Positions 23,374 to 36,060 of a DNA stretch of 64,000 nucleotides are shown piece by piece. The stretch comes from Hippophae tibetana. Its lineage: Eukaryota > Streptophyta > Magnoliopsida > Rosales > Elaeagnaceae. The stretch is taken from NCBI GenBank assembly GCA_037013495.1, contig CM072812.1, forward strand, positions 74,507,840 to 74,571,839, in the 5' to 3' direction. How positions within the stretch are numbered: the stretch's first letter is position 1; each line of letters begins with the position of its first letter. A model generated the notes under the pieces. The model searched no databases and was not told where the DNA came from. It saw only the letters and a program-made list of their open reading frames with translations. The translations under genes were made by a program, and so were the position numbers.

Positions 23374-25215
23374 ATGGCAATAATATCCTGTACCTCCCCA
23401 TACGCTCTATTTATCATAATTCTGTTCTTCACCATTCAAATTTCAGCTCAAACACAACCCAACATGGGAGCAAACTTTTCTTGCCCCACAAATTCACCAT
23501 CTTTATGTAAATCTTATGTAGCATACTTTGCCCAACCTCCAAACTTCATGAACCTGCAAAATATATCTAATTTATTCAGAGTAAGTCCTCAATCAATTGT
23601 TAAAGCTAGTAAACTAGTCTTTGAGAACAAAAGTTTGATCCAAAATCAATTGTTGTTAGTACCCATCAATTGTGGTTGCACTAAAAACCATTATTTTGCT
23701 AACATCACTTATCAGATCAAAGGAGGAGATAGCTACTACTTGGTTTCCACTACTTCATTTGAGAATCTCACCAATTGGCAAACAGTAAAAGATATGAACC
23801 CAACTTTGAATCCAGTCCTTTTGAAGATTGGTGTCAATGTAACTTTTCCATTATTCTGCAGATGCCCATCAAAATCTCATTTGGAAAATGGAATTAAGCA
23901 TCTCATTACTTATGTATGGCAACCTTCTGATGACATCTTTCAAGTGAGTGCCAATTTTAATTCATCCCCAGTTGATATCATAACCCAAAACAACATTAAA
24001 AATTTCAATGCTTTAGTGGGTTCTCCAATTTTGATTTCTGTGTCAAAATTGCCAACTTTTTCTCTACCACACACATCTCTCCCTAGAAAAAACAAATCCA
24101 ACCATAGGAGGTTCTTTATATCTGTTATGTCCTCTGCAGGTATTTTTGTTGTTTTTCTTTTGATATTAATTCTTCTTTATGCTCGTGGTTTATGGCAAAA
24201 AAGAAAGACATTAAATTGTAAACCTACCTTGTCTTTGACGTCTACTGATCTCATTCAAATAAAAGAGGTTAAGAGAACAATGCAGGATAAGCTTCTTCCT
24301 GGAGTTTCAGGCTATCTAGGAGAACCAATCATGTATGAAACTAAAGTAATAAGGGAGGCGACCATGAATTTTGATGAACGTTTTAGAATTGGAGGATCAG
24401 TTTACAAGCCCATGATTAATGGGCAGGTTTTGGCTGTGAAAAAGAAATCAAATAAAGATGTTAGAGAGGAGCTCAATATTCTGCAGAAAGTTAATCATGC
24501 AAATTTGGTGAACTTGTTGGGCATTTCATCTGATAATGAGGGAAATCACTTTATGGTTTATGAATATGCTAAAAATGGTTCACTTGATAAGTGGCTGCAC
24601 TTAAAATCTGACACTTGTTTAAGCTCTATGACATTCCTTTCATGGAAGCAGAGATTGCATATAGCATTAGATGTTGCAAATGGATTAGAATACCTTCATG
24701 AACACACACAATCAAGCATTGTACATGGAGATATCCAAACAAGCAACATACTTCTTGATTCCAAGTTCAAGGCCAAGATTGCAAATTTCTCAATGGCTAG
24801 AGCAGCTGCTGATGCATTGATGACAAAAGTTGATGTTTTCGCTTTTGGGGTTTTTCTGTTGGAGCTGCTTACGGGTAAAAAAGCCCTGAACATGAAAGAA
24901 AATGGCGAGCCTGTTATGCTTTGGAAGGAAGCAAAGAAAAATTTAGAAGTTGAGGAGGGAAGAGAGAAGAGATTAAGAGAATGGATGGATCCTAATTTGC
25001 AGAGCTTTTGCCCAATTGATGGTATTTTGAGCTTTACAGCACTGGCAATGGCTTGTATAAAAGAAAATTCATCAGCAAGGCCAAGCATGGAAGAAATTGT
25101 GTTCAATCTCTCTGTTCTTGCTCAATCATCTCCTGAAATTACTGATGGATCATGGAGTTGTAATATAGAAGGAGGAGAAGATTTACAAATTTCGATACCG
25201 ATAAGTGCTCGATAA
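23374..25215 (+). CDS. NFP: LysM receptor-like pseudokinase, NFP/NFR5 type
   Basis: Single-exon gene, 613 residues. It has a signal peptide (about 1-26), an extracellular region with three LysM domains separated by CxC pairs (CGC 100-102, CRC 162-164), one membrane span (about 248-270) and a kinase-like domain (about 320-585). The pattern FANITYQIK, GIKHLITYVWQ, GVSGYLGEP and DVFAFGV is that of NFP/NFR5/LYR proteins, which bind lipo-chitooligosaccharides at the plasma membrane and signal with a LYK3/NFR1-type co-receptor. The kinase is dead by sequence: the glycine loop is degenerate, HRD is HGD (451-453), DFG is NFS (471-473), and the activation segment is almost absent between ANFSMAR and DVFAFG. 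The ATG sits in AGCCATGGC, a good plant context. Length and lack of introns are typical of the family. The antisense frame at 24696-25106 is a shadow. Confidence 0.93.
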   Translation: MAIISCTSPYALFIIILFFTIQISAQTQPNMGANFSCPTNSPSLCKSYVAYFAQPPNFMNLQNISNLFRVSPQSIVKASKLVFENKSLIQNQLLLVPINCGCTKNHYFANITYQIKGGDSYYLVSTTSFENLTNWQTVKDMNPTLNPVLLKIGVNVTFPLFCRCPSKSHLENGIKHLITYVWQPSDDIFQVSANFNSSPVDIITQNNIKNFNALVGSPILISVSKLPTFSLPHTSLPRKNKSNHRRFFISVMSSAGIFVVFLLILILLYARGLWQKRKTLNCKPTLSLTSTDLIQIKEVKRTMQDKLLPGVSGYLGEPIMYETKVIREATMNFDERFRIGGSVYKPMINGQVLAVKKKSNKDVREELNILQKVNHANLVNLLGISSDNEGNHFMVYEYAKNGSLDKWLHLKSDTCLSSMTFLSWKQRLHIALDVANGLEYLHEHTQSSIVHGDIQTSNILLDSKFKAKIANFSMARAAADALMTKVDVFAFGVFLLELLTGKKALNMKENGEPVMLWKEAKKNLEVEEGREKRLREWMDPNLQSFCPIDGILSFTALAMACIKENSSARPSMEEIVFNLSVLAQSSPEITDGSWSCNIEGGEDLQISIPISAR

Positions 25216-26699
25216 AATGACCGAATGAGTTTCTAAAGCTACATTAGAGTTCAAGTATTTGATCGATCCAATCTTGCTTCACGCAATATGTACTAAAACC
25301 TAAGTTTTATTGCCTTCGAAAACCCAGGTCAGGATCAGTACACGAGTGACGAAACTAGATGCAAAATCATAAAGTAACATCTTAATTCTTTGTTTCAAAC
25401 GATCATTTAACAAGCTAAAATCAACGTCTGTATGAACATGAACATCCAATTCGGCATCAACTATCAAGCAATTCCCTTGATGATTTAACTTACAAGGAAA
25501 TCAGTATAAATATTCTACGGCGCATAAACAACTTGATCCATCTAATCCCAAAAATTAACTCTCAGTTCTCTGAGAACAAGCAAGAAAATCCTCCGAAGCT
25601 TGGACCGAATAAAACTCGTCTTTTGGTCCATTTTAAGACAAAGACAAGTCGTCTATATGTTGGATTAATTTGAGTTGGTTGATTTAATTATAGCTTAAAT
25701 TGAATTTTTTTAATCCGGTAAAATTTAACCAAAATTCAAATTAAACATAAATTAGTCCAAGTTAAATTGAATTATTAACTGTACGTTTCTTGGTTAATTG
25801 ATTTTAAAAAATATTAAAACAATATTTTAACATTACTAAGTATTCAATCATAAAATAAACACTTATTAACATCTTATTACATCATCATCGTTACAACATT
25901 AAGATTCAAAATAATCTATAATATATTTCAAATTTTAATAATTTTATATCATAATATCATTTACATCATTTTATATATGATTCGAACTCAACTTCATTTT
26001 TTCGAATTATTTGAACTGATTTGAATTTGACTTGAATTTGGTCGAGACACAAATTATCGTCTCGACAAACTACATTAATATAATAATTTATTTTATTAAA
26101 ATAATATATTTTTATTTTCAAATAATTAAAATAATTACTTAGATTTTATATATCAAATTAATTTAGCTTAGATCAATTGAAATTTTGACTCAAATAAGCA
26201 ACCAGAACTTACATGATGGTGAAAATGTCAACCTATGAAATTATTTCAACTTGATCAAACAAGTATCATAATATGAATTAAGCAGATAACAAAATGAAAG
26301 TACAAAACAACATGTTTAACTTAACAAACAATAAAACAATCAAGTGATAATAAAGAATAAATTGTAATAAACACACTAGTAACGGTACGCCTCAAGACTC
26401 TTATCTAGATTAACATGCATATACATGACAAACATCACACAATATATGGATCAAGCATACATATTAGAAAAGCCATAAATTATTTTAATTTACTTCAAGA
26501 CCTCATATATGAAAACATATTTGATAAATGATAATTATACTCAAAACATACTATTATACATTATACAACATATAACGAGGTAAACTCACATAAAATCTCT
26601 ACTTATATGGTAATATCATTAGGTTTCTTATGGTAACAACTTGACAACAATCAATTTACTAAAATAGAATAAACAAACACAACTCGATAGACAAGTATA
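25216..26699. other. Downstream intergenic; no gene seen
   Basis: Holds the receptor gene's 3' flank (a possible AATAAA near 25607) and then AT-rich sequence. 25290-25640 is slightly less AT-rich but shows no domain on either strand. Confidence 0.5.
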
Positions 26700-27540
26700 A
26701 ACGTAGATACTTCTGTTAGTTAGAACCATTGTCGTAATTGCTTATATTGCCTTTACTTACTACCTGTAGAGCACTTGATCCAAGTATATCTAAGCTTGTA
26801 TTTTGAGCTCTATTACCATATGAATTGATCAACTACTAATGGTTGTACCACCTAACATGCAAACATATTACGACCTAGAAACACACAATCAACACACGGT
26901 ACATCAACACATAGGCTTATCACCTTTGCTCAACGTTGCAAGCTCATAATACCTAATCAATACGGCTCACCACCATATAGGCTCATCACCTATGGAAATT
27001 GTTGCATCCTTGCACCTATTAGCCTACACACGGCTCACCATCACAATAATGAACCCACTGTCTTGAAAACTCATAGATATAACTAAGCCTAACCCAAGAA
27101 CACAATTTTACTCACACAAACATAATTCACAAATGCCAAACAAACACTCAATGAAGTTGTGAAATGAAATGAGGTATCCACCTCAACATTGAGAGTAACT
27201 CCTCAAAATAATGGGGTCCTCCATTAGCTAACTATACATTTTACCTCTCATCAAAACTTCACTTAATCTTACATTTTTTATACTCAACCCATTGTTTGAG
27301 AAATATGAGAGGGATTCCTCTTTGATGTCCTACATCACACAAATACTAATTGTTTCCTGAACCCAACACTCTTAAGAAAACTATACCCTAAACAAGCAAA
27401 GCTTCCCTCCAATTATAACCAAGAAAATAAGTTGAACAAGAAAGGAACTTTTACAAAAATTTAGCCTCTTGAACCCTTATTGATCTCATCTTGTTGACTC
27501 ATTACCTACCTAGGGTCAGCGAGGAAACTAGATGTTACAC
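26700..27540 (-). repeat. LTR-like repeat, decayed
   Basis: Shares an ordered set of blocks with 30390-31060 and partly with 35430-36060, for example a GTCTTG... ACTAAGCC(C/T)AACCCAAGAACAC stretch and a run of CTCACACAAA-type text. The other two copies end in a minus-strand TATAAATA-like box (TATTTATAG). Probably LTRs of one retroelement family, minus strand. Confidence 0.4.
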
Positions 27541-30389
27541 ACTCCCTGACCCCCCTTCTATAAAGGTACAAAAAGCACTCCAATGATGCACCAAAAATTC
27601 AATGGTAACAATGTCGATAAGTTAGCAACGCCCAATCCCCAATAAGACAACTCTACACAAATAAAGTTCCTAATAGGATGCCACAACAACAATAAAGTCC
27701 CCAATAGGACACTATAACCAAAAACACCCAACGTTGCAAATTAAGAAAGTAATAATGTGTAACAAGCAAACAAGTAACTATGTTTTAAATGATACTGAGC
27801 TACTAGTAACCAACATTACAAAGCATAGCCAAAAACATCAAATAAAATATAAATACTTGTGTTTTGTCCACGAGAATGCCAATACCAAAATACATCACTT
27901 ATACAAGTCAACATTATTTTTTTAATTTCCTTTTTAATAATAAAATGTTTTTTGTTGCTATTTAATTTTGAAATTTTAATCATTTAAAATTTTTAAAATA
28001 CTAAACAAATTTAGAAATATTAATAATTTCTCTGTTTAAACATTACATTTATTTTATTTTGTTAAAGGCTTGCAATGTATTTTATTTATATGATAGAAAA
28101 CTTAATATTTAATAAATAAAAATGAAAAATATTTTTTTTTTCAAAACAAATGCACTAAATGAGATCACTTGATAAGCCAAATTAATTTTTAAATTTATGA
28201 TACTTGTATGTCATATGTTAATAGGTGCTCTTACAATTATTTTATGATCCTATATTACATATATTAAATCTAATTAATAACTAACATGTTATTTGATTAT
28301 TACTTGTTGTATATAATATTATTTATTAATTAAAGTTAGTTACTATTTTAGTGAGATCAAAATCTTTTATTTTGAATTGTTTTAATTTCTATCTTATTAA
28401 CGTAATCATGACAATTCATTTAAAAAAGTCACCCAAATTATTATGAATTCCAAGTTTAAAATAATATTTTAAATAATGTGCAATAATTCTCTTATTAAAA
28501 TAAAAATTAAAACATAATTTAAAATAAATATTCAAATTTCATTCTATATACATTATTTAGTTTTGCTCACCTTAGGATGAGTGAGATGCTTTGTACGTGA
28601 ATTGTATTCTTGAAATTTTTATTTTTGTTTAATTTTTCCGATATATGTGAAATTTATTTGATATAATTATAATTAATTAAAGAATTAAAAAATAATTATA
28701 ATTTTTTTTTTGTCTATTACAAATCTATTATTGTAAAAACTTTTTAACCAAAAGTATAAATATATAACAAAAATGAAGATAACAAATATTATTAATTAAT
28801 CATAAATTTTAAAATTGTTTCTAACATGTTATTATTTGTTTAATAATAATTTCCTAAAAGAAGGAACATAATCATAAGATATAGATTATAATTTTTCTCT
28901 TTTTATTTAAGTGCACTGCTTAAAGTTTTTCAATTTTATAATATTTTTCTCTCAATTTTATGATATTATCAACTTAAAAAGTTAAAAATACTTACAATAA
29001 AAATTTAAAATTAAAATTAAAATGGTGAAGTTGAGAAATAAATAAAGTAAAAATATATAAAGCGATTAGTCTCGTACAATGACATATTAAAAATATTAAG
29101 TAAAATATAAAATAAATTATAACAATATTGTTTAATAAAATCAATTACATATGCTAAATAGTGGACATCACTTCCAACCATTAATTAAAATTATCCTTAA
29201 AATTCAAATTAACTATAACAACTAATTTACAATACACAAATAGGCAATTAAGAGCATATGAATTGGTGATTTATAAAAGGCTTAATTTTACAAATGATAC
29301 CTATATTTTTATATATTTCATAGTTTGGTTTTCTTATTATTTTTTATTTTTATTTGATCATTTAATTTTAAATTTTTCACATTTTAGTCACCTTACATTT
29401 ATTTTATAAGTTAGTCACTTTAGTTTTTAATTGTCACATATTTAGTTCAAAATTTGAGACCAATTTAAAATTAAAAATTAATATAAAAAGAGATCTAAAA
29501 ATAAAAATTAACAAAGAAAAAATAATAAATAAATTAAATTTTAAGAAAAAAAAATTGAAAAGCAAAGAAACCAAATTATAAGAACAAGAGAATCAAAATG
29601 TAAAATATATAAAAATATAAGGATTATTTATTTAGTTCACTCCTATAAAATAATTAATATTTAACAATGATCTTTTTTGGTACAAAACAATATAAATATA
29701 GTAGAGATGCAAGGAATAACATTTTTCCTATCCAAAAGTGAGAAGAATGTGATTGTTAATCTTTATTTTCTAAACTTTTTTTTTGTTGCAAAAAATTTAC
29801 TTATATTGCAAGAAATGAACGATATACAAAAATAGAAAAATAGCTACGAAGATTACAATAATTTTGATAGAAAAAGAGAGATATATATGAAAAAATATTT
29901 AAAAAGCTTGAAAGATTAAAGCAATAGTTGTGAAAAGAGTTTGATACTCAATACACTCTCAAAATAAAAGAGATACTAATTCTTGAAAGACTTACCCTAA
30001 ACTCCAAGTAACGAAAAATAAACAAAAAACATATATATAACAAAAGTAGTAAAATAAATCAAATAACCAATAGATTAATTGATACAATAGATGCAATAAT
30101 CAGAAAGCTATATGCATGTTATAAAGAAAGAAAAGAAAGCATGGGATAACATATCCATTAGGGTAGGAATATACATGATAAAAACTCAGATTTTACAAAT
30201 ACAACAACAAATCATGTATAACAACATATATGGCAACTATATGGTAAACTCACATTGATCCCTTACCTATGTGGTAAAATCCTTAGGTTACCTATGGCAA
30301 CTATTCGGTAGCAAATAATTCATTAATAATAATAAATAGATATAATTTGATAGAAGCATAAATACAAATACATCTATCGATCGAGACTA
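27541..30389. other. No gene seen; very AT-rich
   Basis: Almost 3 kb of AT-rich sequence with no domain on either strand and only short frames. Probably old transposon debris. Confidence 0.6.
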
Positions 30390-31060
30390 TTCTACTTTAA
30401 CAGTTAATTATTGTTTTTACTCGTTGTCTCCACAATAACCAGACACAACACATGGATTCGAGTCTTCTTTAAAGCCACAGCTCACAAAATTGTGATTAGT
30501 AAATAATGATCAATAATATGAATAATAATGTGGGAATCACCTCAATCATAACAACTATCAATTATTGTCTTGGGGATATAAAGATATGACTAAGCCCAAC
30601 ACAAGAACGCATTTTTGCTCACCACCAACTATTAAAATCATCTTAAGTACTCACAACTTAAGGATATTGTTTTACTCTCACAAATACGTAGCACAAACAT
30701 CGATATACTCTTAAAATAATTTGTGACATAGAATAAAAAATGAGTGAAAATTTCAAGAGAGATTCGCTATGATTTCTTGATTAGAGAACACAAAGAAGGG
30801 GTATTTATAGAAAAAAAATTAGCCTTTAGGGTACCATGCCTAGCCCTTATTGACCCCCTCATTTATATAAAAATAACCGAAAACACAACAAAATAAAAAC
30901 TACAACACCCCACCTAGCATACACACTATGAAAATGGATTACATTGTGTGTGTAAACATGCTCACATACACATACAAAGTGTATTTAACAATGTATGTGT
31001 ATACATTACTAGTTATCATTAACCAATCCTACACAAAGGAAAACAAATAAACTAATTAAA
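30390..31060 (-). repeat. LTR-like repeat next to segment 1
   Basis: Resembles 26700-27540 and 35430-36060. Contains GGGGTATTTATAG (30797), a TATA box on the minus strand. It is followed by a CACATAC/GTGTGTG-rich tract that also recurs after the 35430 copy (about 35990). Confidence 0.45.
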
Positions 31061-33420
31061 ATAAACAAACGTCATGTTTCACACACGAGAATGCACAACT
31101 AAGTACATACACTCATTAAACATGAGATTATCATAAAAATGAACTAAAGATGCATGTTCCCATAAACAAAACATTGATGTATACCCAACATCCAAAAACA
31201 TGCTTACTCTAAGTGCAACCATCTTATACACTCCATTCATCTTCAAGATCAACACATCCACACTTTGCAAGTCAAAATCTTGATAGTTTCAATATACCCT
31301 TGTAAATTCACAAAACAAATACATACCCATGACCGTATCATGTAGAAATAAAATGTGATATATATCCAGATACTATCGTGTTACCCTTACACAGGTACAC
31401 ACCAATATGTTAAGCACAGTCAGACATGCAGAAGATAATCATGCAAAGTACACAAATCCTCTTGACATCATGCAACATTTACCCAAAATAAATGCAAGTT
31501 AAGCATCAAAATATAATGCAAACCTACACTTATATCCCATGCAAAACACAATTTGTCAACAAATACAAGTTGGGCACATAAACTTCTCCCCCTTTTGACA
31601 TAGAAATTCAAAGGAATACCCTCATAAGAGAGATATGACATGCAAGAATGCAATAATCCTATCACTATGCAACATAATGGAGAAGATTAGAGCATGAAAA
31701 AATAGAAACACTTAAGGGTAGAAAGAACAAAAATATAAGAGAAATAAGACCATATTCTCATTAAATAAACTTTTGAATACATTTTTATTTCAAATAAAAA
31801 CAAGAAAATACTTCAAACAAATACCACAAAAACATAAGTTCATATCTCTTTGCCACCCTCTCCATCATTATCATTATTAACCTGGGAAGCATTATATGAA
31901 GACTTACCAGGATCTATAGGGTCTATAAGTGGTGTAGATGATTGATGTTGAAAGTAGGAATAAACTAACTGGTTGAAAGAAGGTTCAATGTCATCTCCAC
32001 CAAAATTTCTAAAATAGGAGGTAAGAGAACCAATATAGAAGGCACCAAAGCAAGAAGGGTGAGAAGGGCATCGGGAACCAAAAAATGGGGGTCTAACGAA
32101 GACATAAGGGTGAGGAGAACCTTAAAAAAGTTGTGGAGAAGCAAGGTGATAAGAAGAATCTTAAGCCTGACCTCTCTAAATATTTATGAAATTATATAAG
32201 GAACATATCTCTTCAGTGAGAGTAGGGATGTCTTAATGGATAGAAATAAGAACATCATCCTATGAGAAGAAGAAGAAAAAAGAGTAGAAGTACAATGAGT
32301 TGACTTAGTAGCATTCTGAAAAAAGGAAAAGGAATGGGTAGTTAAAGAATTCTATGAATTCTACTAGAAATAAATAGCGAAAGTTGAAGGGGAACTCGAA
32401 TATGCAAAGAAAAAGGAATACCATAGAGTAAGGAGTTACCTACCTAGTGATCAAAGAAGGATAGTGAAGAGACAAGAAATAATAGGTAACATATCAAAAA
32501 TGATAGTCTTATGAATCATGCCTATAATATTTATCGTATCACCATTACGGATAGCACAAAGGAAGTGTCCTTTACATTTATTGATAATATGATGATGGGT
32601 ATGAGGATGAATGATTGTAGTAACAAATCATTGAGGCAACGACTTGGTGCATATTTATTAATAGTAAGAGCATTACTACCATAAGTATGGCCAGGTCCAA
32701 CTAATTGGTCCATTATATCTAAGATGTCATGCTCAGCCACTAAAGAAAACTAAGAATAGAGTAAAAGAGAAACAAGGTTCTTTAACAACATCATCTCTAA
32801 AAAAAGTAACACTTTTCCCTTTGAGGATGAGAGTGGTAGAAATTTAATAGCATTAAAATGGGATATGCCAACATAACACTCCCTAACAAAGTCAATATTA
32901 TAGAAATAAGAAATAATACAAAGAGATAGCCAGGAAAAGTAGGCAAACCTTTCTTTGACAGTCAAAAAGTGATTGATAACTACAGAATGCTCACAGAGAA
33001 TGGGTGCCTATCTAAAAGGCTTAATATGCTCTGATTACTTGGATTTTCTCACTTCTTGGGAATGTTTTGGGGCTATTTTTGTATAAGAAAAGGTAAGGTG
33101 AGTACACGTTTAGAAAGAAGAGAAGGCTAAATGGTCTGTGGTGTGAAGAAATTGACGGTGGTGATGTTTAAATAAGCAATCCTATAGCTTGCTGACCATC
33201 TAACCGACCACCTCACCAGGGTGCTTGACAAGACCTTCAATAAGGGTGTAAAACGCACACCTAGTCGAGCACCTTGGCGAGGCAAAATGAAAACTTGTAG
33301 CGTAACATAAGAAGAAAAAGAAATAGAGAAAGATATTGTTAAACGATAAAACACATATTTTTTTAATTTTTTCAAGCATTAAAGTATATAAAAGAACAAA
33401 AATAAATATCATACAAACAA
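31061..33420 (-). pseudogene. Decayed retroelement segment 1
   Basis: Homologous along its length to 36061-38500, with the same block order (for example AACACTCCATTCA near 31230 and 36305, and GGAAGTGTCCT near 32561 and 37597). Minus-strand frames such as 32531-32740 and 32750-32965 resemble the poorly characterised extra open frame found in some large plant retroelements, but I cannot name a domain. No integrase or reverse transcriptase was seen. Confidence 0.4.
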
Positions 33421-33779
33421 GGTTAAGCATAAAAACCAAGTACATAAATACTACAGGAAAACAAGGTGAAATGGAATAATCAGTTCAACCCTAAGAAGAT
33501 TACCAAAAAGAGTGATCAAATTGCCTCCCTCCATTTAAAGAATTTATGAGGACCAACATAGTCAAAATGAAATCTCTAGTTCATATAAGCATGTGATGTA
33601 TAAGGAACTCAAGGTACATTTTGTTTCGAAATCCTTGAAAGACCAATGGAATGATCCTCATACACACAACCAGGTGAACTTTAAAAAGACACTTTTTTTT
33701 CTTTTCATACTATGCCTTAGATGAAAAATGCATCCCGCTTGAACATGCTCAAGTGAGCCATAGTAGCTACACCCTAAAG
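33421..33779. other. No feature seen between the two relics
   Basis: AT-rich, no domain. It probably belongs to the same decayed retroelement as its neighbours. Confidence 0.4.
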
Positions 33780-34990
33780 AGATAGAGTGGAAGAGTAAGG
33801 AGGATAACTTCAAGGGGTACTTTGTATATATCTAGTATATTGCCTAACAATATAGCCAACAATGCTACATAGATGGCATAAATGTGTAAAAGAGTTGGAA
33901 AATCTAGATCTCTGACTTTGAGGAATAACATGCGGAGGAGAAAAAAAGGAATAAGCTCTCATATTAACTTTCATGCGAGGATGTAAAGTTAATTTCCTAT
34001 AGTTGGGTCTCAAGTGTCCACATTCACCACAATGGTGACAAGTAAGAGAAGAAGTAGGTAAAGGCAAGAGATTTTAACTAGTACGACATGAAGAACTATA
34101 GTAGGTGAAGTGTTCACCTTGCTAGAGGAAGAAGGCTAGGACATATCAACGAAATTACATTTTGGTATTATTACAACACACTTTAGCTTAGGTGCTTGAG
34201 TTGTAGATTTGAAAAACTTAGGAACAACACACAATGAAAAAGAAACCTCTTCTTTATACCCAATTCCTCTTTTATTACAAAAAGACTTCATATTGTTGAT
34301 GATCTTGTTAGGTTTTTGAGAACTAGTCATCAATTTGATAATCATAAAGGAAGAATAAGTGAGCTCTTTCTCACTCACTAAGAGCTTATCCTTCAAAGCT
34401 TTAATCAAATCTTCATTTTCTTGAAGGAAAGATTCAAGATACATAGTACAATTGTTAAGAATATTGACTTTGAAATGTACCTATTAAAGTTTTACTTCTT
34501 TCTCATTAAGAGTATAAGCCAGATACTCTTTATCAATTTCAAGTACAATCACCTAATTCCTCTTATGAGAAATTTTAGAAGTTTGATCAAAAGAAGGATT
34601 AGGAGTATCATACAAAGGAGTTGCTCTAATAGTTGCATAATCCTTTAGTTTCTCCTCAAATCTTTTCAACTTGGCATGATTTACATTAAATGTTTCTTCC
34701 AAATTAGAGTACCTTTTTAGTATAAATAGTGAGATCACTTTAATCAAAGTCAATTAAGGTCTTTCCCTCCTCAAAAGTAGTCTTCAACATACTTATCTCG
34801 TCTTCTTTCTCGTTAAGGCTTTCCAAAGCCTTCTTTTTAGCTTTTCTTTGACTTGATAGTTCTAACAAAAGCTCATTATAGGTATCAAGCAACTCATCTT
34901 AGTCATCATCATTTGTAATCACATCTTGTCTTTTTGAGGCAAAAATTGGAGGATCTTCAATAGTTCTTGAAGCCATGATGGCTAACAATT
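33780..34990 (-). pseudogene. SIRE-like copia gag relic, copy 1
   Basis: Minus strand. Contains two degenerate zinc knuckles: CHHCGECGHLRPNY (33990-34042 region, last Cys replaced by Asn/Tyr) and HLCHLCSIVGYIVRQY. Upstream is a coiled-coil-like stretch and a NKIINNMKSFCNKRGIGYKEE segment. Such paired knuckles and the G-I/L-G-Y motif are what I expect of SIRE/Maximus-lineage gag. Many stops and frameshifts. Confidence 0.6.
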
Positions 34991-35429
34991 AGTATCATCC
35001 TCATCATAGTTGCTAGTACTATCCAAAATAATAACCTTAACCTTCATTGCAAGCTTATTTGAGTGTTTTTGATTAGAAAAGTAGTTCACAACAATGTGTA
35101 TTGGCTTCCTACACTCGAAACACTTAATCTTTGAAGAAGTCTAATACCTAGTACACAACAAGGATAAGAAGATTCAAACTCCTTAAGGACAATCACAAGT
35201 AGTAAAAGGTAAACACTTAACAGATAACAACAATAAAAACAAACAATGATCACATACAAATAGTACTTTAAATAATAGATGAGTTAATCAAAAATCAGAA
35301 AAGAATCAATAAATATTAAAACCTTTCTAATCAAGAGTTTAAATCTTAGTATGTTGAAATATACACAATTTAAACTTAGATTTTATTGAGAGGAAATACA
35401 AACCTGGGAATAGAAAGGGAACTACCAAT
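34991..35429. other. No gene seen
   Basis: AT-rich continuation of the gag relic's upstream side. A short frame near 35100 has a CxxxxxF-type Cys stretch too weak to call. Confidence 0.4.
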
Positions 35430-36060
35430 CGTGGGAAATACACTCAACCACAAACCACCAATAGTGAAACATGGAAAATACACTCACTCATATACTAGGA
35501 ACAACCACGGATTTGGAAACATAAACAACCCAATCTTATAGTGTTCTTCTTAAAATATTTGTTAATAGTCAAGAGCTTTCAACATTCAAGTACACTATCT
35601 TACCCACAACAATGTAGCATAAATACTGAAATACACTCTAAATAATTTGTGATATAGAAGCAATTTTCAAACTTAATTGTCGTAGAGTTTTGGTGTAGAA
35701 AAAATGCTTAAGAAATACCAAAAGATGGGGGTATTTATGGAAGCAATCAAGGCACTAATGGCCACCCTTACCGAGGCCTCGCCGACCACCTCGCATGGGG
35801 TCAATTGAGGAGTCTATCAAGGGCCTCATCGATGTGCTAATAAATTCAAATTTTTGTTTCCAAAATTTCTAAGTAATTTTCATAAATACCCACACCAAAA
35901 ATGAAACAAAGACTGTCACTCATAACCTATCATACATACAAGTAATCAACCACATGATGTGTATAAAAAGTGCTTTCAAATACGGTATACTTAACAATGT
36001 GTGTGTGTGTGAATTACTAATAAAAAATATCAAACCTTACACAGAGAAAGATGAAAATAC
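35430..36060 (-). repeat. LTR-like repeat next to segment 2
   Basis: Similar in order of blocks to 30390-31060, including GGGGTATTTATGG (35728), ACTCTAAATAATTTGTGATATAG and the GTGTGTGTGTG tract at 35999-36010. Confidence 0.45.

Noticed and set aside
24696..25106. 136-residue frame antisense to the LysM receptor
   Set aside because: A shadow of the kinase-like domain. No independent motif or promoter.
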